A stretch of DNA of 62,872 bases, from assembly GCA_045617925.1 (NCBI GenBank), contig JAZLJR010000052.1, positions 1-62,872 on the forward strand. Reading direction: 5' to 3'. Below, one piece after another: positions 25,851 to 33,593 of this stretch. This DNA is from CALELF01 sp045617925 (GTDB taxonomy: Bacteria; Synergistota; Synergistia; Synergistales; Synergistaceae). The notes under the pieces are model-generated. The model searched no databases, was not told the origin of the DNA, and saw nothing but the letters and a program-made list of their open reading frames with translations. The number at the start of each line of letters is the position of its first letter. The first letter of the stretch is position 1. The position numbers and the translations under genes are program-made.

Positions 25851-28013
25851 TTAATTGCCAGTTACCATTTGTATAACAGTATCTTGGTCTCTAACCACAA
25901 TGTTACGTTTACGGAATTCTGTAAATATTTTTTCGCGCAGAACGGCTTGCGAGTCTTTTGGCAAAAATTTTGTTACATCAAAGAAATATGCGACTTCAAA
26001 TTTTACTGAATCATTACCAAGATCAGCGACACGAATAAAATACGGACGTGATTTTACTACAACAGTATCGTCATTTGTAATGACGTAGTCAATGACTGAT
26101 TTTGTGTTTTCAACATCCTTTTCCCCTGATACCCAAAAATAAATAAGTGATCGCATATAATTATCCTGCCAAGTATGATTTTTAACGGACAAATCAAGTA
26201 TTTTTGAGTTTGGAATTATGACGTGTTCACTTGCCAAAGCACAGGAAAGAACTGTGTTCATTAGTGTGATTTCTTTTACCTTGCCCCATGTTCCGTCAAT
26301 GGTCAGCATATCACCGACACGGACACGTTTCTGCACAAGAATGATTATGCCTGCAATTGCATTTCCAAGTATGCGTTGCATTCCAATACCTATAGCCAAT
26401 GCACCATAGCCACCGATGAAAGCAAAAGCTGTGATTGGAATTCTGAGCTGCCATAAAATTACTAGTAAGGTGAAAAACCATATCGTGATACTTGCCAATT
26501 TCTGCAAGGATGCAGAATTTTTATCAAGCCCGTTATCAAAACGCTTTTTTATCCGTAAAGAAACGCGTTTAGATATTAAATGAGCTAATAAGAGAAGTGC
26601 CACGGCAATTAACAACTTGGCTATTGTGATTGGACGTTCTCCCAAGGTAAAAAGCTCTGTCGTTAAAAATGAACCGAGCTTTGTGCGGAATAAACCAAAA
26701 TAAAACACTTTTTTGTCAGATTTGTTTACTAATTCCTCTGATGTTTCGCCTATAATCTGCGTTTGGTCTCCCATTTCCTTCAACTGAACAAGGTATTTAT
26801 CTACTCTTTGTAGCATTTCTTTAATTTCAGTGTCAAAGTTTGTGAAGGCAATTTTATCGTCTCTTGTAAGTTTTGATAAATTCAAAGAAGACATATTATT
26901 TTGCAATGTTTTTAGCGTACTTAACTGCATCATTGCAGTTTGGTTTGATTGCTGTATGAAATTTTGTGCAAAGTCTGTGTATTTTTGAAGCTGTTCTGTG
27001 TAGGAAATAGGCAGGACATTTTTTATTACATCAAGCAAGCAATACCAATTCCTGAGTAGATATGACCAATTTTCTGCCAGTGAAAGAAGTAAAAGTGTGT
27101 CAGTATTAGCAAGAGCATCAAGTCTTGACTGCATAGCAATTAACGTTGGTGATGTCAGGTGTAATTTGCTTGTGACGCTTCTTTTTTGAGCAATTTTTGT
27201 ATATTCACTCCAACACCAAGAAGTATTTCCTTCAATATCATGATCCAAGAAATTACTTTCTCCTATCAGTTTTGATGGATTAGCAATACATTTGTTGGCA
27301 GCTATTTTCAAGTCTTCATATTGCACTTGAAATCCACGCAACAAATCGGTGACTAAATTTGAATATAATTTACAGATAGCCATATTGGTGGATTGAGCTT
27401 CTATTTCTGCTTTTAACTTACTTAAACGAAATTTATCTCTATCCCATGAGGAGTAGGCTTTGTTATCAACTGTTTCTGAAAGTTGCCTGTATTCTGTCTC
27501 TAGCCGTTCTAATGTCTCTTTTGAGGTTTTAAAGGCTTCTTGTCTTGAAGCAAGTTCTTGTTCATATCCATGCACGGTTTTTAGACAAGCATATTTTACC
27601 TTGAGAATTGTAACCATATCCTTCATTAAGAAATTTTCACTTGATAGTATCTTTGTAGCTTCTTTTGGTGTAAAGGTGACATTCTTTGACTTTTCGTTTT
27701 CTACCTTAATGCTATCTAAAAGATAGTATTCTGCTATTGCCTTTGTTATAGCGGCTTTGTGTTCATAGATGTCAGAGACAGCAATTCCAAATCCACTTGC
27801 GAGTGTTTTCTCTGAGGCGTCTAGTTTTTTTACTTCACCTTGTAGAGCAATAGCTCGTTTTATAGGGGTGTCTAAGTAACTGTCTAACCTTGCATGTAAA
27901 TCATGCAGACTTTCTTCCGCATAGGATACCGAAGATGACAAGAAAAATAGCGAGCAAAGGAAAATGGAAGAAAAAGAGAAAAGTTTTTTCAGGATTTTTT
28001 TACTGTGTAGCAT
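25851..28013 (-). CDS. MscS-family mechanosensitive channel with large periplasmic domain
   Basis: A 720-residue protein. A signal-like N-terminus ends near SVSYAEE, then about 420 residues are predicted mostly helical and coiled-coil, then several membrane helices (residues ~445-560). The pore helix and beta domain contain GGYGALAIGIGMQRILGNAIAG and VGDMLTIDGTWGKVKEITLMNT, the MscS signature. It should open under membrane tension to release solutes. The architecture resembles large MscK or YbiO/YjeP-type channels, which need a periplasm. GAGGTG precedes the ATG. It is downstream of the tRNA gene on the same strand and ends at a terminator. Confidence 0.9.
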   Translation of the reverse strand: MLHSKKILKKLFSFSSIFLCSLFFLSSSVSYAEESLHDLHARLDSYLDTPIKRAIALQGEVKKLDASEKTLASGFGIAVSDIYEHKAAITKAIAEYYLLDSIKVENEKSKNVTFTPKEATKILSSENFLMKDMVTILKVKYACLKTVHGYEQELASRQEAFKTSKETLERLETEYRQLSETVDNKAYSSWDRDKFRLSKLKAEIEAQSTNMAICKLYSNLVTDLLRGFQVQYEDLKIAANKCIANPSKLIGESNFLDHDIEGNTSWCWSEYTKIAQKRSVTSKLHLTSPTLIAMQSRLDALANTDTLLLLSLAENWSYLLRNWYCLLDVIKNVLPISYTEQLQKYTDFAQNFIQQSNQTAMMQLSTLKTLQNNMSSLNLSKLTRDDKIAFTNFDTEIKEMLQRVDKYLVQLKEMGDQTQIIGETSEELVNKSDKKVFYFGLFRTKLGSFLTTELFTLGERPITIAKLLIAVALLLLAHLISKRVSLRIKKRFDNGLDKNSASLQKLASITIWFFTLLVILWQLRIPITAFAFIGGYGALAIGIGMQRILGNAIAGIIILVQKRVRVGDMLTIDGTWGKVKEITLMNTVLSCALASEHVIIPNSKILDLSVKNHTWQDNYMRSLIYFWVSGEKDVENTKSVIDYVITNDDTVVVKSRPYFIRVADLGNDSVKFEVAYFFDVTKFLPKDSQAVLREKIFTEFRKRNIVVRDQDTVIQMVTGN

Positions 28014-28084
28014 AGGGTATCACCTCGTTTTTTATTGTGAAAAAAAATGTCGTTCCGAAGAAGAACGACACTATATTTGTTAAG

Positions 28085-28161
28085 TGGTGGGCTTACGAGG
28101 AATCGAACCTCGAACCATCCGGTTATGAGCCGGAAGCTCTAGCCAATTGAGCTATAAGCCC
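28085..28161 (-). tRNA. tRNA with CAU anticodon (Met or Ile2)
   Basis: The minus strand folds as a complete cloverleaf. The 7-bp acceptor stem GGGCTTA/TAAGCCC is perfect; the anticodon stem TCCGG/CCGGA holds loop CTCATAA; the T arm contains GGTTCGATTCC; and a CCA end is encoded. The CAU anticodon is elongator Met or lysidine-modified Ile2; identity elements do not settle it here, and the paired first base argues against initiator. Its 5' end lies one base past the ferredoxin stop codon. Confidence 0.93.
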
Positions 28162-28162
28162 G

Positions 28163-28360
28163 TTATTCGTCTGCCGTTTGTGGCAAGTCAATGAAAATGG
28201 CATTCACTGGGCAGGACTCTTCGGCTCTTTTTGCCGCATTAGTAACTATTTGAGACAAAACAACTGAAATGCCTCTTGCATCGTCAAGCTTGAAAACGCC
28301 TGGTGCAATGTGAGAACAGACTCCGCAACCTATGCAACGAAAATTGACTTTTATCGCCAC
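28163..28360 (-). CDS. Single-cluster 4Fe-4S ferredoxin
   Basis: A 65-residue small acidic electron carrier. CIGCGVC (C-x2-C-x2-C) is near the N-terminus and the fourth ligand is in SCPVNAI near the C-terminus, giving one [4Fe-4S] cluster. GTG 28360 is preferred, with AAAGGAAG upstream; an in-frame TTG at 28381 would include the Shine-Dalgarno. The neighbour upstream is hydF, so a role in electron delivery to hydrogenase or other anaerobic redox enzymes is plausible but unproven. The tRNA gene follows after a single base. Confidence 0.88.
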   Translation of the reverse strand: MAIKVNFRCIGCGVCSHIAPGVFKLDDARGISVVLSQIVTNAAKRAEESCPVNAIFIDLPQTADE

Positions 28361-28410
28361 GCTTGAGCCACTTCCTTTCAACGGGGGTGATTTTACTACA
28401 AGATAAGGTA

Positions 28411-29634
28411 TTAGTCAAGGGTGTTAATGTGAAAAGGTTTGATAGCTCTATCTAAAATTCCTAAAATTTCTGCTATGGCTAACCCGTAATTTGTTATTGG
28501 AACTGACGCTTCTTTTGCCTCTGTGATGCGTGACATCAACTGGCGTCTAGTGAACATACAGCCACCGCAATGTATAATAAGGGCATACTCATTAAGGTTT
28601 TGAGGAAAAGTTAATCCTGCTACGATATCAAATTTTACAATTCCAAGTTTGTTTTTTAACATTCTTGGAATTTTCACTCTGCCAATATCTTCATCCAATG
28701 GTGCATGTGTGCAAGCTTCAGCAATTAAAATTTTATCGTTAGGCTTTAAGTTTTGTATTACCTTTGCTCCCTTGAGGAATGTTTCAAAATCTCCTTTTGC
28801 ACGAGAAAAAATTACAGAAAATGATGTTAATGGCACATTCTTCGGTAAGACTTTTTCACAAAAATCAAACATTTGTGAATCAGTAATTACTAATCTTGGC
28901 TGTGTTATTAAATTTGAGAGCAGAGATTCTAAATTCTCTGGCTTTGTTAAAAGTGGAGTAGCCCCATTGTCTAAAATATCACGAATAACTTGCACCTGTG
29001 GCAGAATGAGTCTGCCTTTTGGAGCTTGAATGTCCTGTGGAACCACAAGGACAACATAATCACCTGGTGAATAAAGATCGGATGTCAAAACAGGAGCTTC
29101 AAAATCTTGAGGGGCAACTTTGATTATTTCTTGCAAAAGCTTAATTTTGTTAAGCTTGTCGAGAGCTGATATTTTTACTGAAACAGTTCCTAAATTTTCT
29201 GTTAAAAATTGTATTGTCTTGTCTTCTTCATCGGTAGAGTTGTCGCACTTATTAAGCACTAGCAAATAAGGCATTTTTAATGTGTTAAACCTTTTTACCC
29301 AATCTTTGTCTATCGCAAGATCGTCTATATTTTCTGGAGAAACAACAAGAATTGCTAAATCTGTTTTTTTTAGCAATTCTTTTGTTTTAGTAACCCGTAG
29401 ATTGCCCAATTCTCCAGTATCGTCAAAACCTGCAGTATCAATAAGTGCCACAGGACCTAACGGGAAAATTTCCATACTTTTTATGACAGGGTCTGTTGTT
29501 GTCCCCGCTGTATTGGAGACTAGTGCTGTCTGTTGATCTGTTAGTAGGTTAATTAGGCTGGACTTTCCTACATTCATTCTGCCATAAAAGGCAATGTGTA
29601 ATCTGTTTGCTTGAGGTGTATCAGTCAATGCCAT
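28411..29634 (-). CDS. hydF: [FeFe]-hydrogenase H-cluster maturation GTPase HydF
   Basis: A 407-residue protein. The N-terminal Era-like GTPase domain has GRMNVGKSSLINLL near residue 18, a TTTDP switch, DTAGF and NKCD. A dimerisation region and a C-terminal cluster domain follow, with the HydF ligands CTH (residue ~310) and HCGGCMFTRRQ (residue ~355). HydF is the scaffold that carries the 2Fe subcluster assembled by HydE and HydG to HydA. Those partners are not in the window. It overlaps plsC by 14 bases. Its presence implies an [FeFe]-hydrogenase elsewhere in the genome. Confidence 0.95.
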   Translation of the reverse strand: MALTDTPQANRLHIAFYGRMNVGKSSLINLLTDQQTALVSNTAGTTTDPVIKSMEIFPLGPVALIDTAGFDDTGELGNLRVTKTKELLKKTDLAILVVSPENIDDLAIDKDWVKRFNTLKMPYLLVLNKCDNSTDEEDKTIQFLTENLGTVSVKISALDKLNKIKLLQEIIKVAPQDFEAPVLTSDLYSPGDYVVLVVPQDIQAPKGRLILPQVQVIRDILDNGATPLLTKPENLESLLSNLITQPRLVITDSQMFDFCEKVLPKNVPLTSFSVIFSRAKGDFETFLKGAKVIQNLKPNDKILIAEACTHAPLDEDIGRVKIPRMLKNKLGIVKFDIVAGLTFPQNLNEYALIIHCGGCMFTRRQLMSRITEAKEASVPITNYGLAIAEILGILDRAIKPFHINTLD

Positions 29635-30268
29635 ATTTTTTTTCCTGTTCCATGTAGAAGTTTAGGAGTTGGTCTAGAATAAATTTACGTTTCTCTTTGT
29701 CAGATAACTCGCTTGGTAAAGTTTTAGGGTCAATTGGTTCGCCAAATATAACTCTTAATTTGTAAGGGCGTGGAAAAATTACGTGGCGAGACATTGCATG
29801 ATACGAACCGGCAATATAAGTAGGAATGACAGGGGAATTACTTTTAATGCTCATAAGAGCGACGCCACCTTGCAAGGGACAAAGATGGCCATCTGGTGTG
29901 CGTTGTCCCTCTGGGCAAACAAAGACATTTTTCCCCTCTTTTAAATACCTTGTCATGGTAACGATTAAACCTGCTGAGCTTGCCTTTGTGTCAACGCTGA
30001 TTGGTAAAGCACCGGAAACGCGTAGTACCCAAGCTAACGGTGGAAATTTGAAAAGGTAATCAATTGCAATGTAATTTAAGCTGTTAGGCAAACATGCTAC
30101 ACCTATACAAGGAGGGTCTAAAAAACTTGCATGGTTTGATGCAACTATAATGGATGATTTTTTATTGACAAATTCTTTGCCTAAAACTTCTAATCGGTGG
30201 TATAATTTAAAGTAGATAAAGAGTATTGATGCAAAAATCCAATAAAAAAATTTATCAATATACTTCAC
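29621..30268 (-). CDS. plsC: 1-acyl-sn-glycerol-3-phosphate acyltransferase
   Basis: A 215-residue membrane-associated acyltransferase making phosphatidic acid from lysophosphatidic acid. The catalytic motif NHASFLD (H-x4-D) is near residue 50, and the substrate motif PEGQRTPDG near residue 120 corresponds to the usual EGTR. An N-terminal hydrophobic helix anchors it. GAAGGGAG directly abuts an ATG at 30277, too close to act on it; the in-frame GTG at 30268 is properly spaced and is chosen, although 30277 remains possible. Its 3' end overlaps hydF. Confidence 0.9.
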   Translation of the reverse strand: MKYIDKFFYWIFASILFIYFKLYHRLEVLGKEFVNKKSSIIVASNHASFLDPPCIGVACLPNSLNYIAIDYLFKFPPLAWVLRVSGALPISVDTKASSAGLIVTMTRYLKEGKNVFVCPEGQRTPDGHLCPLQGGVALMSIKSNSPVIPTYIAGSYHAMSRHVIFPRPYKLRVIFGEPIDPKTLPSELSDKEKRKFILDQLLNFYMEQEKKYGID

Positions 30269-30386
30269 ATGAAACATCTCCCTTCGCTAGACATAGCAAT
30301 ATTACATTTTTTTTACATATTTTTCAAGTTATAAAATTATGTGTTTGGTGTGCAAGACTTTATTATTTTTAACTGGAGATTAAAAA

Positions 30387-31037
30387 ATGGAATTTAAAAA
30401 AATTGTTTTACCTGATGAATTAAATCAAACTACAGATGAATCAGTTAGTGAAACTGTCAATGTAAAGAAACAGGGCATTATCTCAAAAATATTAAGAGAT
30501 TTTGGCTTAGGGTGTTTAGCTTTTACACCATTGGCGATATTTGTAGCGTTGATTATCTATCTTGTCAGATTTTGTAAATCTTTCAGCAGTAAAATTTACC
30601 TTGCTACACGTTCTGAGGAAATAACAATAACCATACTGGTTGTTTTGTTTTTGATTATTGTTTATATTGGCAGGAAATTAAGACGAAGCGAACAATCTCT
30701 ATTGAGCTTGTTTGAAAAGTATGTGATAGAAAAAATTCCTGTCATTGGTGGCTGGTATGAAGCTTTTAGCGACATGGTTAAGACTTTTACCTCTACGGGG
30801 GGAAGGGGAAAATATCTTGGAACTGCTACTATCCCTGTTTGTGGTGGTTATATGATTGGCTTTGTGACAAACAGTTTTGTAAAGGAAGACGGAAAGAAAT
30901 ATATGTCGGTTTTTGTCCCTACCAGTCCTAATCCTACAACAGGTTTAGTATTCTTCCTGCCGGAAGATACTATAACAATGATAGATAAAACACCTGAAGA
31001 AGCTTTTTCTACAATAATTTCATTAGGCGTCAAGTAA
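30387..31037 (+). CDS. DUF502 membrane protein
   Basis: A 216-residue protein of the DUF502 family. The N-terminal 30 residues are polar, two membrane helices lie at about 47-67 and 83-102, and a C-terminal soluble domain contains PTSPNPTTGLVFFLPED and the terminal EEAFSTIISLG, the conserved family segments. Function is unknown in bacteria; family members are inner-membrane proteins. GGAG precedes the ATG. It is divergent from plsC and lies 32 bases before the phosphotransacylase gene. Confidence 0.85.
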   Translation: MEFKKIVLPDELNQTTDESVSETVNVKKQGIISKILRDFGLGCLAFTPLAIFVALIIYLVRFCKSFSSKIYLATRSEEITITILVVLFLIIVYIGRKLRRSEQSLLSLFEKYVIEKIPVIGGWYEAFSDMVKTFTSTGGRGKYLGTATIPVCGGYMIGFVTNSFVKEDGKKYMSVFVPTSPNPTTGLVFFLPEDTITMIDKTPEEAFSTIISLGVK

Positions 31038-31069
31038 ACGTAAAATAAAAATTTGGAGGTTTTGGTGCA

Positions 31070-31987
31070 ATGGAGCAAATTAGGACAATGGCACAGTTGA
31101 TGGCTGCGGCAAAACAAGGTGAAAAGAAAATTGTTAGTGTTGCAGTGCCGGAAGATGACGAAGTAATGGAGGCAGTTGAGGCTGCAAGAAAAGAAGGAAT
31201 AATTTCTGCAGTTCTTGTTGGTAATGGTGAAAAAATTAAAACTGTTGCAGGTAAGTTAGGAATTGACCTTAGCAATTATGAGGTGGTTGATGAGCGTGGT
31301 GGAAATACTGCTGCAGCACTTAGAGCAGTAGAAATTGTTTCAAGTGGAAATGCAGATATATTTATGAAGGGTATGCTTCATTCAGCTGATTATCTCCGTG
31401 CTGTCTTGAACAAAGAAAAGGGACTTAGAACTGGCAGAGTTTTGTCTCATGCTTACATTCACGAAATTGAAGGTTATGACAGACTTTTCTTTGTTACAGA
31501 TGGGGTTGTTAATCTTTATCCAGATTTGAAAACAAAAATTGATATTGTTAATAATTGTGCAGATATCTGCCATGCCTTTGGTCTAGAATCTCCAAAGGTT
31601 GCAATTCTTGGTGCAGTTGAAGTTGTAAATGTTGCCATGCCTCCAACGCTCGATGCAGCAGCACTTGCACAGATGAGCAACAGAAAACAATTTAAAGGTT
31701 GCATAGTAGATGGTCCTCTTGCTCTTGACAATGCAGTTTCTGAGGAATCTGCACAACACAAAGGAATTGTTTCACCAGTGGCTGGCAAGGCAGATGTGCT
31801 GTTTGTGCCGAACATTGAGACAGGTAACATTTTAGCCAAGTCAATGGTTTATTTTGCACGTAACAAGACAGCTGCTCTTGTTCTTGGGGCAAAAGCACCT
31901 GTTATCTTGACAAGTAGAGCTGATTCAGCGGAAACAAAGATGTATTCAATTGCTTCTGCCTGCCTTGTGGCTCAGCATAAAGCATAG
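31070..31987 (+). CDS. ptb: Phosphate acetyl/butyryltransferase family protein
   Basis: A 305-residue cytoplasmic phosphotransacylase of the Pta/Ptb superfamily, the length of phosphate butyryltransferase. Visible family segments are FMKGMLHSADYLRAVL (residue ~100), VLSHAYIHEIEGYDRLFFVTDG and VLFVPNIETGNILAKSM, then GAKAPVILTSRAD near the C-terminus. It exchanges CoA and phosphate on short acyl groups. No butyrate or acetate kinase gene follows, so it may work with an unlinked kinase; the chain-length preference cannot be read from sequence. GGAGG precedes the ATG. Confidence 0.87.
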   Translation: MEQIRTMAQLMAAAKQGEKKIVSVAVPEDDEVMEAVEAARKEGIISAVLVGNGEKIKTVAGKLGIDLSNYEVVDERGGNTAAALRAVEIVSSGNADIFMKGMLHSADYLRAVLNKEKGLRTGRVLSHAYIHEIEGYDRLFFVTDGVVNLYPDLKTKIDIVNNCADICHAFGLESPKVAILGAVEVVNVAMPPTLDAAALAQMSNRKQFKGCIVDGPLALDNAVSEESAQHKGIVSPVAGKADVLFVPNIETGNILAKSMVYFARNKTAALVLGAKAPVILTSRADSAETKMYSIASACLVAQHKA

Positions 31988-31998
31988 AATTACACACC

Positions 31999-32760
31999 AT
32001 GAAAGAAAGAGTTTGGTCTTTACCTGGTAGCTATGGTGACAAACAAGTTTTGTTGTCTAGTCTTGAACCAGATGTGCCAAATGACACCTACATACTTTTC
32101 TTTCATGGTGTTCATTCTTCTGCAAATTTTTCTCATGGGAATAAATATCGTTGGTTAGCCTATTCATTTGCGAAATTAGGTTACACGCCTTTCCTTTGTG
32201 AAACGAGCAGAAAAACTCGTGATATTGCGGCATTTGAAAATGATAGTCTCTCTTGGATTATGGCTGCATTTGAGGGGAAAACTTTTGCGGATGAGTTAGC
32301 CGATTGTAAAACGGTTTTTGATTATGTAGCCAATTTGGCACATGAAAGGTCAAAAAAAATATGGCTCTGCGGTTTTTCACTTGGTGGCATAATTGCATAT
32401 GTAATTTCTACCACAACTAGTGAAATCGATCATTTAATACTCTGCGGAAGTGGAGCATATGCTTTTCCTACAGTTGAAAAAATACAAAGCAGTTTGCCTA
32501 TCACAAGAGATTTGCTAGATGTTGCGGACTCGCCCTTTAGCACGTCACATCCAAATTTTGCTACTGCTATGTGGGGTGAGTTTGACGATATATTTCCAAA
32601 AGATGCTTGCGAAAAATTGTTTTCATTTGTAGAACCGAAGCACAAGAAAAATTTTTTCGTAATTAGTGAAGCTAACCATTCACTAAAATTACGAAATGGC
32701 GTATTAGATAGGTCATTGACTAAAGAAATTACAGACAAGATTGTTTCTATTTCTAAATGA
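31999..32760 (+). CDS. Alpha/beta hydrolase
   Basis: A 253-residue cytoplasmic alpha/beta-hydrolase fold protein. The nucleophile elbow GFSLGG has Ser near residue 125, an oxyanion strand YILFFHGVHSSANF is near residue 32, and the probable catalytic His is in EANHSLKLR near residue 224. No signal peptide is seen. The substrate is unknown. It follows the phosphotransacylase by 11 bases, so a thioester or ester substrate related to acyl metabolism is possible, but this is a guess. The ribosome-binding site is weak. Confidence 0.75.
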   Translation: MKERVWSLPGSYGDKQVLLSSLEPDVPNDTYILFFHGVHSSANFSHGNKYRWLAYSFAKLGYTPFLCETSRKTRDIAAFENDSLSWIMAAFEGKTFADELADCKTVFDYVANLAHERSKKIWLCGFSLGGIIAYVISTTTSEIDHLILCGSGAYAFPTVEKIQSSLPITRDLLDVADSPFSTSHPNFATAMWGEFDDIFPKDACEKLFSFVEPKHKKNFFVISEANHSLKLRNGVLDRSLTKEITDKIVSISK

Positions 32761-32795
32761 GCATGACTTTTTAAGTAATTTGTCAATAAAATACC

Positions 32796-32824
32796 TTGAC
32801 AGATGACTATTTTTTGCGTATAAT
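32796..32824 (+). promoter_or_regulatory. rplU-rpmA promoter
   Basis: Perfect TTGACA at 32796 and TATAAT at 32819, with an ideal 17-nt spacer, as expected for a ribosomal-protein operon. Transcription starts near 32831. Confidence 0.92.
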
Positions 32825-32853
32825 TCCCTCTGTTCAAAAAATACGCTTGTTTT

Positions 32854-32885
32854 AGGTCTAAAATTTACACGTAAGTGTTTTACCT
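32854..32885 (+). promoter_or_regulatory. Possible L21 leader hairpin
   Basis: The rplU leader contains AGGT at 32854 able to pair with ACCT at 32882, enclosing ACAC-GTAA-GTGT and further A/T pairs. Many Firmicutes rplU leaders hold a structured L21 leader that may mediate feedback; the match here is by position and fold only. Confidence 0.3.
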
Positions 32886-32909
32886 AACAGCAGCGGAGGA
32901 GGAAAAGAA

Positions 32910-33221
32910 ATGTATGCAATAATTGAACAAGGCGGTAAGCAATACCGTGTAGTAAAGGGAGACAAATTTCGTGTGGAAAAACTCCAAGCGGAAGATGGCT
33001 CTGTTGTTGAACTTGGCAAGGTTATTCTCCTTGGCAAAGATGACGAGACAGTTATCGGAACTCCTTATGTTGAAGGAGCCAAGGTAACGGCAAAAATTTT
33101 GGAGAGTGGCAAAGATGATAAGGTTATCGTCTTTAAATACCGCAGGAAGAAAAATTATCGTAAATTCCGTGGCCACAGACAGCAGTATACGCTCATCGAA
33201 ATTGTTTCTGTGGAAGCATAG
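32910..33221 (+). CDS. rplU: 50S ribosomal protein L21
   Basis: A 103-residue large-subunit protein. MYAIIEQGGKQYRV at the start and KYRRKKNYRKFRGHRQQYT near the end are diagnostic. The start follows GGAGGAGG. It is co-transcribed with rpmA, 16 bases downstream. The Firmicutes gene for the L27-processing protease Prp, often found between these two, is absent. Confidence 0.98.
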   Translation: MYAIIEQGGKQYRVVKGDKFRVEKLQAEDGSVVELGKVILLGKDDETVIGTPYVEGAKVTAKILESGKDDKVIVFKYRRKKNYRKFRGHRQQYTLIEIVSVEA

Positions 33222-33237
33222 GAGGGAGGATTAACTT

Positions 33238-33510
33238 ATGGCACATAAAAAAGGTCAAGGTAGTTCGACAAATGGTCGTGATAGTCAACCTAAATATTTA
33301 GGTATTAAACGTGGCAATGGTTCCTTTGTTAATGCTGGAACTATCATTTTAAGACAAAGAGGAACCAAAATTCGCCCAGGTGTTGGGACCGGTTTGGGAC
33401 GTGATTACACAGTGTATGCAACTGTTCCAGGAACTGTTCGTTTCATCACTAAGGCTGACCGTAAGTATGCAACGGTTGAGGAATTTACAATAGAGGATTG
33501 TGAAGCTTAA
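33238..33510 (+). CDS. rpmA: 50S ribosomal protein L27
   Basis: A 90-residue L27 beginning MAHKKGQGSSTNGRDS. The N-terminal arm reaches the peptidyl-transferase centre. There is no cleavable N-terminal extension of the Staphylococcus/Bacillus type, which fits the absence of prp between rplU and rpmA. GGAGG precedes the ATG. A terminator follows, separating it from obg. Confidence 0.98.
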   Translation: MAHKKGQGSSTNGRDSQPKYLGIKRGNGSFVNAGTIILRQRGTKIRPGVGTGLGRDYTVYATVPGTVRFITKADRKYATVEEFTIEDCEA

Positions 33511-33531
33511 TTATTGAGCAGACTTTTTTCG

Positions 33532-33570
33532 AGAGGCCAAGGTCAATTTTTTTTGACTTTGCCTCTTTTG
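33532..33570 (+). terminator. rplU-rpmA terminator
   Basis: AGAGGCCAAGGTCAA at 33532 pairs with TTGACTTTGCCTCT at 33553 with one bulge, and is followed by TTTTG. It ends just before obg. Confidence 0.75.
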
Positions 33571-33593
33571 TTTTGTTAAGAATGGAATAACGG

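Noticed and set aside
30300..30340. Possible promoter TTTACA/TAAAAT for the DUF502 gene
   Set aside because: The spacer is only 14 nt and the region is AT-rich, so chance matches are likely.
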